Origin: Amborella trichopoda
Lineage: Eukaryota > Streptophyta > Magnoliopsida > Amborellales > Amborellaceae
Direction of reading: 5' to 3'
Assembly (NCBI RefSeq): GCF_000471905.2
Contig: NW_006499751.1
Location: 1,861,750 to 1,925,749 of the forward strand
Length of the DNA stretch: 64,000 bases
Positions 40,535 to 52,500 of the stretch are shown here, piece after piece (position 1 is the stretch's first letter; each line of letters begins with the position of its first letter). The notes under the pieces were generated by a model. That model saw nothing but the letters and a program-made list of their open reading frames with translations. It was not told the origin of the DNA and did no database searches. The position numbers and the translations under genes are program-made.

Positions 40535-43500
40535 AGAGAGAGTCGTGGTGATGTTGGATAAAGGCATAAGGAATATAAAGGAGGAAACCACATAGTACAA
40601 AAAGTGGCACAAAATGTTAAAAGGAAATGAGGTTATTTATGAAATAAAATATTTTATACTTAAAAGGACTATGTGGCCCAGAAAAGTAAAAGATGACAGG
40701 GGAGGCATGCCAATGTGAAAGAAAAGAACGAGTACTAGAGAGAGAGAGAGAGAGAGAAGGTGATGGTCCATAAGGACCACAATGTAAAAATGGACTAGCA
40801 AATATTTCAAAATAAGGTTGCTCTGAACATACAGATAAAGCTAAAGTAACCAACTATAATTTCCATTTTAAAAAAAGGCGTTAGATAAATGAGATAAATA
40901 AACACTCACGCAAATCTTTCGATAGAAAGCTAGGAAGTTACTCTAGAATATGATAGATGCCATGGATGTCATTAGCAAAGATACAATGGAGGTCTTTATG
41001 AATTTCACAAACCAAGTAAAGCTTCACGGCACTTTTTAACTTTGACCATTATGATTCCAAATGTTGAAGGGAAGATGAAAGGATTACAGACAGTAAGCTC
41101 AAAGGTGATTATCTCAAACTTTATTTCGTATGAGTTCAATTTAAAAGGCTGAGGGACAAATGCACCTAATTATTTCTGCAAGACAAGGAAGTCTATTGAA
41201 TAGAAGAAAATTTTTTATAGAAAAATGGCCAACCATGAAATTGTCAAAGAAACAGGATTTGGTACAGTATGGATTACATGGATTATTTCTTGCATTTCCA
41301 TTATTAACTTTTCATTAATTCTTCATGGAACCCCTAACCTTGAACGTTTTTCAAGACAGAAAAGGCTAGAGACTGGGAGACCCCTATCCCTTGTACTATA
41401 CTGGAATCCCTGAGTATTTCGTTTGCAGTACGTGGAGACCATTCTTTTCAGTGGAAACTTGGTAGAAGCAGTGATCAGATGCATGCTAAAATTCTTTTGA
41501 GTGAATGTTAGAACAAAAGCTTAATCTGAAAAGACCAAGGTTACAAGAGAATGGGATACTAAAGAGAGCATCCCAAGGGCTATATGAACAAAACTTTGTG
41601 CAGGTGATATGAAGAAGTGGCAATAGATATCATTCTAAATAATGACATTAAGAGGGTTTGTTAGCAGGATAAGAGAAGAAGATTCTCTAGTGGTGGGCTG
41701 CTGACTGGGGCAGTCACCCTGCTCAAAATGTCATCAGCCAACTTATGGATCTTCAGTTTATGGAAAGAAGAGATCACTAGCAAGAAACTGGACGAGGGGT
41801 GAGATATGCAGAATGGCAATGGAAGAGAAATAGCAACATATCTGGAGTCGGAAAAAAATTGGTAAATTACTAAAAGAATTAAAAAAATAAATTTAATTCA
41901 TAGTGGAAGACACCAACAAGAGTAGATTTACAAAACATAGGTGGAGATAACCCTTAACAGATCCATTGACAACCACCCACAAAAGAAATCAGAAGATGAA
42001 GGCATAGATGAATCTGTAAGCCTTAACTTTTTAGATGCAATTGACACTAGGAATTTTTAAGCCTTATCAAGTTAGTCAAGATCTTTTAAGCCTTATCAAG
42101 TTAGTCAAGATCTCTATCTGCATGGCAAAGGGAAAGAGAATAAAGAAAATCGAAAAACAAGGTTTTGGGACTATATTTTCCCTTTCAAGTCCATGCACCC
42201 ACTGCGTAGCATAAATGGAGACAGTTTCAACGTTAATTTAGTTCCCCAAAAAGATACCCCCAGTAGAAGTTTTTTTCCTATTAGCCAGAGTTAAAAGATA
42301 AAATCATTTTTCTACCATCTGCAAAATAAAGGCTTTCTCTAGCCAACAAGTGTGCACCTTGTAGAAAAAAGGAGAAATCTGTTCATCCCACCCTAGGTAA
42401 TTGAATTTAGGTGGAAATTATGGAACGTTCCCTCTTGCACGGATCATCCCCAAGTCCACTCCCATGGTTTTATACGTATGGAAAAAATCAAATTGAACCA
42501 GAAGGAACAAGCTAATTGTAAGACAAACTAGGGGTACAAGTACGAAGGATTTAGAAAGAATAAGATCTATCTAGAACAATGCTAATATAAAAGCATAATG
42601 AAGTACAAAACCGATACTTCCAAGGATTCTCACTTCCACAACAGCAAAACAGCCGCAAACAAGGTTTGAGTTTCATTATAAAAGGATCCATGTAGAACAC
42701 AAGAAGGAAAATGGAGCCATCTGTTGAATTGTAGAGAGAAAAAAGGACAAAAAAACGCAAGTGACTTCCAACAACCGCAATTGCTTCTCATGTACCACCC
42801 CACACTATTTATGTTACCAACTAACAACTCAAAGCATAACAGAAACTTGCCACAAATTCCATTTACCAAATGATGTAGGAGCTAAATGAACAATCTTGGG
42901 TTTTCATTTGGATTTTAATCTTGGGGGTTAAAGATTGAAAGTTTGGGAGGCTTATTTTCAGGTTTTTGTATGGGGATTTTAGGGGCAGTTAGAAAATATA
43001 GTTACGGTCATTATTTAAGGAGAATCTTTTTAATTAAATTCTAGGTTACCATCAAATAGAAGAATAAATAGGAGTCCTAGTTATGTGGATTTCTGGTGAC
43101 AGGTGCGTATGAGACTTGGAAGAGATGGCAGTTAGGTGGAATCCTAGAGAGTAGGTATTAGAGATGGAGATCCTAAAAAGTAGGTATTGAAGAAAGTACA
43201 AGATGTGCTCCTTTGAAGGACAGGTACATAGCATAGTTCTCTCTCTTGTTTCAAAGGTTCTATTGGATCCTTTTTCTATTGTTTTTGCTGTTTGTGTGGT
43301 TGAATTCTCCTCTTGAAAGCCTTAGATGACCTAGCCAAAGATAAAGCTTCCCTCTCTTGTTTCAAAGGTTCTATTGGATTCTTTTTCTTTTGTTTTTGCT
43401 GTTTGTGTGGTTGAATTCTCCTCCTGAAAGCCTTAGATGACCTAGCCAAAGATAAAGCTCCTGGCCCAGATGGGTTCCCCATTGCCTCCTTCAAAATCTT

Positions 43501-46500
43501 TTGGGAAACCTTTTGCCCAGACTTCATGAGTTTCTTCACATAATTTTTCCACCAGGGAATACTCCATAAAGCCATTAATGCTACTTTTATTGCCTTGGTT
43601 CCTAAGGTTGAAGGGGTAAAGAAGAGCTAAAGGAATTTCGCCCAATCAGTTTGCTCAACTCCTCCTATAAAATCCTGACCAAGGTGCTAGCCGCTAGATT
43701 ACAACAGGTCCTTTCCTCTAATATCTTGTCTTCACAGTCGACCTTCATTAAAGATAGGCAAATCCTGGACGGAGCTCTAGTTGCCCACAAGTGTATCCAC
43801 TCAAGCAATTTGGTTAAAAAGCGTGGTCTCATCTTTAAGATCGACTGGGAGAAAGTGTATGACCATGTTGATTGGTCCATACTGGATGAGACAATGACAA
43901 GAATGGGATTCCGTGATCGCTGGAGAAACTGGATGAGAGGTTGTTACTCTCATCCGCATTTCTCAATACTCCTAAATGGAACCCCAAATGGATTCTTCCC
44001 TTCCTCGAGGGGATTACGCCAAGCGGATCCTCTCTCCCCTTTCCTTTTCGCAATCTCAGCAGAAGTCTTTAGCCAATCCTTATCCCGTGTATAGCTGGCA
44101 GGTCTCCTCACAGGTTTTAAAACTTCTCACCGTGGCCCTATAGTGTTGCACCTGCAATACGCAGGCGACACTTTGGTATTCCTAGATGCATCTCCTCAAG
44201 AAATTGATAACTTGAGGCTCTATCTGAAATGTTTCCAAGGGGCTTCAAGGTCAATATGGAAAATGAATAATGATGGGTGTAGTTGTCGCCAATGCCCAAA
44301 TCAGAGAGCTTATCCCAAATTGGGATTGCAAAGTCGAGGACCTTCCCACAAACTATCTGGGTCTACCTTTGGGGCTGGGAATACCGATAAAGAGACATTG
44401 GTCTCACTTGATAGACAAGGTTGATAGGCGTTTGGCTGGGTGGAAAGGGAGATATCTTTCTCAAGCAGGTAGAATCACTCTGATCAAAGCAACCTTGGCC
44501 AATGCCCTATGTACCTTATGTCTCTTTTCCAAATGCCAACTTTAGTGGCAAATCGGCTTGACCAACTTATGAGGAACTTTCTTCGGTCAAGATAGGCAGA
44601 TAAAACAAAATATCATTTAATCTCTTGGGATAAGGTCTCCTTACCCAAACATCAGGGGGGGCTGGGGATCAGGCCCCTAAGAAAACACAACTTGGCTCTT
44701 TTAGGGAAATGGTGGTAGTGCCTGGCCACTCAGGCGGATTCCCTCTAGGCTTAGGTTTACTATGCAGTAAATACAAGATTCCAGAATGCACTTGGGTGCC
44801 AGAGAGGAGACCTTGGAGCAGTGCATCAGGAGCATGGAAGTCGTTCACCTCCTCCCTCGCATTGTTCAAAAAATTCATCAGGCTTCATCCAAGAGAAGAA
44901 ACAAGAGTGCGCTTCTGGTTAGATCTCTGGCTTGGACACGCGCCACTAAGGGACCTCTTTCCATCCCTTTACGCCATTGCAGAAAACAGAGATTCTACTA
45001 TAGAGGAGGAAATGGTGTCGGAAGGAGGTCGAAGAGTGTGGAACCCCTCATTCAGAAGAAACTTCTTCGAAGAAGAAACAAACCACTTTTTCTCCCTGTC
45101 AACAACTTTGCACCTTTCTTTCATCCCTACACAAGGGAGGGACCAGCTGGTATGGTCTCTTGCCCCTACAGGGGTCTTCTCAGTGGCCTCTTTTTACAAG
45201 AAACTCATCTAACCTCCCACCTTCCCCCCTAAACCCACCTTCAGCTCTTTCTATGGTTTGGCATACTATAGCACACCCCTAAAGTGCAGACCTGCAACTG
45301 GATAGCGGGTTCTCAAAAGGCACTTACTGTTGATCACCTCCAAAAGAAAGGGATTCCCATCCCCAACAGATGCATCATGTGTTTGTGTGAGGAGAAATCC
45401 AAACCCCACCTATTCATCCATGGTAATCTAGCCCACGCCTCCAGAGTCTATTGCTACAACTGTTTGGTGTCCACTGGGTAACACCAATGACGGTCAAGGA
45501 CCTAATAACATCAGATTATGAATTTCAATGGCCAAAGGCTGGAAGAACCCAATGGAAGGCTGCAGTGGCAGCAACCATTTGGGTGATCTGAACAGAAAGA
45601 AATGCCAGAATTTTCCAAGGACAAGTTAGCCAAGTCCCAACACTCTTTCATAAGGTTACATCCTTAGTAACCTTCTGGGCTTCTAACCGACACCTCTTCA
45701 AGGGTATCTCTGCGAATTCTTTCCTAAGTCAAGGGGATAATATACTATTCCACCAACTACAGAAGGCAAAAAGATCACGCAACTGGAAGCCACCCCCTGA
45801 CGGAGCCATTAAACTTAACTTCGATGGGTGTTCTTTGGGGAACCCCGGCCATGCAAGAGCTAGTGATGTCTTTAGAGATCACCAACGCAATATCCTTTTT
45901 ACCTACTCCGAATATCTTGGTTTCCAAGATTCCCAGTGTGTCGAATCAATGGCCCTTCTAAGGGGCCTAAAAAGTTTCAATCAACCTTGGGGGCAAAACC
46001 TAATAGTGGAGGGTGATGCGTATAACATCATAACATGGGCAACCGGGAGATCTACATCTCCATGGTATCTTGCTTCGATTTTAGATGAGATTGCATACAT
46101 CTGCAGGCATATGGCCATCTTATGGATGCATACCTCGATGATGTCAAACGAGTTCGCCGCTCTCCTAGCAAAGGATGGGGCTAGGGCCTATGAAGAAGAT
46201 CGGTCCATCTCCTTTTTTGCTCTGGACAACATAGGATACACTTAGAAGAATATCTCATTGTATAAGGGTAACCTTATAAGCCCTTTTTTTGTAAACTCAT
46301 TGTAAACCTATTGTATTGGGGCAACCTTATAAGGCCATTTTTTGTACAGGGTCTGTTGACCTACTTTTTACCGAGAGTCCCGTCTAGAGGGTACTCTCGG
46401 ATTAACCCAAAACTGTACTCCAACTATTTATAGTAATACAAAAGTTAACATTTATCAAAAAAAAAATTCTCCTCCTTTCTCTATACTCTTCTTTCCTCTA

Positions 46501-49500
46501 AACTTCACTACATCAAAGTGGTATCAGAGCAAGCTTGTTGATCCACCACTGCAGCCAGAGGATAAGGTAGAGGAGGAAGGCACACTCAAGCCCATATTGA
46601 CATGATCCAGAGCAGTGTTCGAAAAACCGGCAGGTCGAAACCAGAACTGGCCGGATAGCTAACTATCGGTGGGGTGGCGATTCCGGTTAGGTCCGATTTT
46701 AGTATACTAGTAAAAAAACACATCATCTTGTAAAAAATCGGCTGAAAAACCGGCCGATTTGGCCTCGAACCGGCGACTTTTTGACAAAACCGGTTCGATT
46801 TGGCGTTATATCAGGCGATATAACAAAATAACGGCGCCACAAAAAATAACGGTCGTTATTTGTAGCAGTGCCCGTTATTTCGGCAGAACCCGTGATCCGC
46901 CATTTTTTGCACCTTTTTCATGCTTTTTCCTGCCTTTTTTTGTTTTTTTTGGCTCAATTATTGTACTATACCTTCAAATCTTCTATAAACCCATCAATAT
47001 TGAATCAATTTTGAGATTGAAGCAGACAAGGTAAGCCCGAATCCAATTTTTTCAAATTTTTTTCTTGATTTTGCAGCTTTTTTAGGATTTTTCAGACAAT
47101 ATTTAACTAGTATTATTTATTGCAATAAATAAAAGAACGATTTTTGAAAAGCAAAAAAAAAATTTGGAGCTCGATTTTAGGAATTTAGGGTTTTCTTGTT
47201 TTTAATGTTATATAATATATATATTTATAAAAATATATTTTGTGATGAATATGAGAATATATATACACAATATTTGTGTGAGATTATTCATTGTATAAAA
47301 TAAATGAACGAATTTTAGAACAAAAACAAAAATTTGGAGGTCAATTTTGGGGGTTTTGGGGATTTTTGGGATTTTCAGGAATTTAGGGTTTATTGATTGA
47401 AAAATAAAATTGATATTTTTTTTGTGAAGATTGTTTTTAATGTTATATAATATATATATTTATAAAAATATGCTTTTTGTGATGAATATGAGAATATATA
47501 TAAACAATATTTGTGTGAGATTATTGATTGCATAAAATAAATAAATGAATTTTAGAACAAAAACAAAAACTTGGAGGTTGATTTTGGGGATTTTAGGGAT
47601 TTTCGGGATTTTAGGGTTTATTGAATGAAAAATAAAATTGATATTTTTTTTTGTGAGGATTGTCTTTAAGGTTATATAATATATATATATATACATATTC
47701 AAGAGGGTACCACAAGGTGGGGCTAACACAGAACAGGGTGGGGGAGAGCATGAAGGCTGGACAAGGCTAGGAGACTTTGACCAAGGCCGTACCACAAGAA
47801 ATATTCCTGACTGGCGAGGGGGCACAACTGCGGCATTACAGACTTGACCAAGCCTTACTCAGATTTTTCGCCCTGTAAATCTTGATAGTGAAACACAACA
47901 ATATCATGACCCCCCTCGCCGCTCTCATTACTACTAGCATTATTAGTTGGACTTTGTAACTTCATTAATTGAATTAATGTCAAATTCTAAATTGTCTTGC
48001 ATATCTTCATAGTATTCAAATATTAATTTATATAAAAAGTTGTTTCAATTTTTTTTGTAAGATAAATGTATATAATATAATAGTATACACTTAATCTAAG
48101 TTTTTCTATTTTTTTTCAATTTTTTTTTTAATTTTTTTGGATGTTTTCTACCTTTTTTTAAAAAAAAGAAAGAAAAAACTACTCGACCAGTTAAAACGGT
48201 TAACGCCTCAGTTAGTCCGGTTCCGGTTCAAACCGCTCCCAGCCCCAAAACTGGTTAACCGTTTTGGTTCGATTTTGCGAACATTGATCCAGAGCCATGG
48301 AGATATGTAGATCAGATGGCACCAGAAATTCAAGTCCTGCATTGACTACGACCTAATCAACCCATTTGCAAACGGGATGCTGAGTTGGGAGATGATTCAC
48401 AATCCAACAAGGGGTTTTGACATTCCCCTTGACAAACACTTTGATCTCATGGGTGATCTGATCTTTGAAGAAGAACCAGTCAAAGGTGCAAAACAAGAAG
48501 GATCAGAACTTCAATTGAAATCACCACTGCATGATTTCATGGGTAAAGCAACCTATGATAAGGAACAAGATTTCGTGGATGTTCAATCTTCGATGAAGAA
48601 ACAGATGGACTCCAAGAAAAATCAAGAGGTGAAATTGCTGGTTCAGCCATCAAATCCCATGGTCATCTCAAAGATGCTCCCTAGGTCTGTTCTTGGGCCA
48701 AACCAAGGCAATTCCAACAAGATTGTGTGACTGAAAAGGCAATTTCAGCACGTTTATGCAGCTGACCCAAGGCAAATCCAGCTGAGTCGAGCATATATGT
48801 CATGATCACTCCATCGAATGACACTTACCTCAAGGTGTTCTCAAACATTTACATGCTTATCAGTTGATTGCAAAGCACCAATTTAATGTAAAATGTTTGG
48901 ATTGAGGAAGACAGTGAGTTTAGAACAAGATTCACCTTATTTCACTTCAAAACTCGAGGATAAGTATCTTATTCCACTCTAAAACTCAAATATGAGTATG
49001 CAATTTCACTTTAAAATTGGAAGACGAGTATTCTCTGACCATGAGTCTAATACAAGAATAACTAAATGGACAATTAATATTGGAGGGTAACGATTGCATT
49101 TTTTTAGCTTTAAGACTTATTACAAGATTTTTAGTTTTGTAGATTTTTTACAGGCAGTAAGGAAAATATTTAGGTTCATTATTTAAATTCTTAAAGAGTA
49201 GTCTCATAAAACTTTTTTTTTTTTTGAGAAAGTTAATATTGCATTATTGGGGAGAATGATTACATGGATGTGATAGCCCGAAGTCACCCACACAAGGTGA
49301 CACGGCAAAAATGCGTTTAGTCTATCATGTACTTAAGTAAAGTAGTCCCATAAAACTTAAGTAAAGTTCAGGCTTCTATTCAAATAGGAGAACAACGAAG
49401 GTTCCAGTTTTGTCGGATTTCGGGTGAGAAGTGAATAAAAGAACAAGGAGAGAGATGAAAATCAGATGGAACCCTAGAAAGAAGCTTTGGATAGAGAATA

Positions 49501-52500
49501 AATGGACTAGATAGAGGAGAAAATTTCCTAGATTTTGTAGATCTAGAGCTGACGTTTACTTAATAATAGGAAAAAGAGGTATTTTAAGTTAACTTCAAGT
49601 CAAATAGGAGTAGAAAAGAGGGGACTATTAAAGAGGGGGCTATTATTTTCTCTTATTTTTAATAAATTCTTTTATGTATAAAGTGGACCTCCCATTGGGG
49701 GGTGGAGATTTATTTTTTATGAACAAAATTGAGATTCTTCTTTGAAGAAAGAAAATACAAGACGTCCACCCTTCAAGGACTTGTCCATAGAAAAGTTCTC
49801 GCTCTTGTTTTAAAGCCTCCGTTGGATTGCTTTGGGATGTTTGTATGGTTGAATCCTTCTTCTTTGCCACACTTCTTTGCTATAAATTTATATACATCAC
49901 TAAGGCTCCCTAAAATTTATCACAATCAGAATCAACTGCACATAATGATATCAACTGCACATAATGATGCATACCATCATTTCCTAAAAATCAACAAGCT
50001 AAGCACCAACTTCCTAAGTATTGACTACTAGGGCCCATAAAACCTCAATCTTGAGTGAGGTAGCAGAAATAACACAGGACCAGCCCATTAAAGACAAGTG
50101 AAATAAATGAACAAGTATAATCCTAAGGTACTTTGACGCAGGCCACATGGAATTTGTGAATTCGATAAATGAGAAACCTAAAGAGCTAAAGATGTCTTTA
50201 CATACAACAGCTTAGTAAAAGTGTTACATTAGAGAAAAGCCAGTTAAATGAAGACAACCAAAATAGTTCTCAAAAAAAAATAAAGACAAACAAAATATTT
50301 AAATGAAGAATAATAAAAGTACAGTTTTATCTGAGATGAAGGTAAAAGAAAATCTCATCCAAAAATACTACCTACGACCTAATAATTCGTTATCAATCCA
50401 TAATCCAGAAATGCAGTATCCATTCAAATTGTGTACTAAGAAACAGACACTACAGCCAATAGAAACTTCATGCAAAGGTAAGACGAACCTGCTGCTCAAA
50501 TACTGAAGAACAAGGTTCGTAACCCGATCAGGTAAATATCCACCCCTTCGAATAACATCCAACAAGTTCAAATGGCATTCCAGTATTTTACCAGCATAAT
50601 GTTTCTGAAACATTTGAGCAAAAGCCTTGTTCTCTGCTTTTAAAAGCTTAAAATCACCAAACCTATGAAAAATGTGATAAGAGAGTCATTAATTTAGCAG
50701 AACAATTTAAGAACAATGCAACAAACAACATTGTCCACCACTTACCGTGTGTACAAACGATTCATTATGTGAACAGTCCATTTCTTTACTTTCCACCATC
50801 CCCATGACTTCCTCTGCTCAGGATCAGTTGGCTGACCCTCTATTGGAACTGGCCTTTCCAATATATTCAAGAAGAGTGCCATCCATGCATTAAAGACATT
50901 GGGATCAAACAATTGCTTAGGAATCTCAAGCTGCAAGAGTCCCACCAAAGAGATTTCAATCATGAGTTGAATCCGATGCAGCTTTTGTTTTCTTTTCTTA
51001 TGGTAAACTGATAAAGCTTTATGATGGTCAAAATCAGTAAGAAACACAGGGATAGAAAGCATACATATATTGATGACCAGAATATTTTGCATATAAGTTT
51101 CAGCAAGTCTGCAACTTCCAGTGGAGGGTTAACGTATTGAACAAGTCTGGAAAATATAATAAGCAAAGGAGGAAATGTCTCTTCAACAATTAGATAAACA
51201 GGAGTTCGCTCCTCGTCAGACTTGAACCTTCAAAAAGGAAATGTGAAGATAAGAAACTCAGATAAGTAATCAGGACCAGGAAACCCCATCAGAGTACAGG
51301 ACAATAATCAGGACCAATTATTTCAACTTAAAACATTAACAATCAAGGCATAAATCATAAATATTCCCCCATATTTAACTTAAAATCAAACAAAACATCA
51401 ATTTGACAGCAAAAAACAGTAGAATGCAATGCAAATAGACTATGCCATTAGACATTACATCACGATGCAAGGTATTAAAAGTCTCTTTTTTTCCCTTGAT
51501 GGGTAAAGTCTGTTTTATTTTCTGTTGTGATCATTTGTTTGGAAGAGGAACCCTAAATCTAGTCCCACTAAAATATACTTACTCATATTTTCGTGAAAGA
51601 ATTCTCAACACAAATAAAGCTCCATAAACTTGTTGATCCTGTAACTGTAAGTTGTGCTTCACCCAGGGGAGGAGGTTAGGCCATTGCTCAGGATAATCAG
51701 CATGAATTATTGTCTTAAGGCACTCTCCTAATTGAACCCTGTAGATAGACATCAAACAGTAACCATCCAATGCATAGAATATAATCATCAAAATCAAACC
51801 AAAACTGGAAGAGACAGAAAACAGAAGGGAAAAAAAACACCATACAGAATAATATGCAGTTTTGGAGAAATCAAGTTGTCATCAACCATAATAAAAATGC
51901 AAATCAAACCAAAACTGGAAGAGACAGAAAACAAAAGGAAAAAAACCACCATACCGAATAATATGCAGTTTTGGAGATATCAATATTTCATCAACCATAA
52001 TAACATCTCATCAATAGTAACGAGATACCAGATCTTCAGGATGATAACAAGAAGTGAAATACAGAAAGAAATACAAGAAATAAACATGTTGGAAGCTAAT
52101 GACAAAATCTACAATGAAGAATTAACAGATAAACCAGTGATTTGAATGTACACACAACCAAAAGAAACCTGAGTTCCAACAGAGAACAAAAAAAATTGAA
52201 ATTCTAGATCACTCAACATGTAACTTGCAGTAACTGCCATTATTGATATATGAAGAAAAACATGCCCATGAGAAGGTTTGGGAAGAAAAACCACATCTGA
52301 TACTCTTAACTAGAGAATAGAAGTTCTCCAACAATCAAATAGGCTAGGAAAAATAGAGCATTGACCATTAACAGTACCCCAGCCAATGAAAATGCAGCCC
52401 CATAAAGACATCACCAAAAACGTCTTGAGCACTCTTCTACCATTAGATATGTAACAAACATATGAAATTATACCTCAGCAAAGGAGGAACTTGAGCAATA

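Larger units (their letters stand above)
42887..49899 (+). mobile_element. Non-autonomous LTR retrotransposon, split by nested insertions
   Basis: 5' LTR starts TGAACAATC at 42887 and ends ACATCA at 46515; 3' LTR starts TGGACAATT at 49067 and ends ACATCA at 49899. Flanking 5-mers CTAAA and CTAAG differ at one base and fit a 5-bp target duplication. A tRNA-Met-type primer site follows the 5' LTR. Without the nested insertions the internal region is only about 870 bp and has no polymerase or integrase. One short frame (48377-48730) is unrecognised. The LTRs are strongly diverged, so the element is old. Confidence 0.72.
39848..50488 (-). other. Intron 7 of the importin gene
   Basis: 10,641-bp intron, the longest. 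It holds a GA microsatellite and a 7-kb nested LTR/LINE/hAT block. The stretches 40,900-42,880 and 49,905-50,488 show nothing recognisable. Confidence 0.85.

Noticed and set aside
40280..40612. Leu/Ser-rich 110-aa minus-strand frame
   Set aside because: It is the translation of a (GA)n microsatellite.
43276..43575. 99-aa minus-strand frame with an internal repeat ([15 protein letters not shown])
   Set aside because: It is antisense to the LTR/LINE sequence, and the internal repeat is only the 111-bp DNA duplication.
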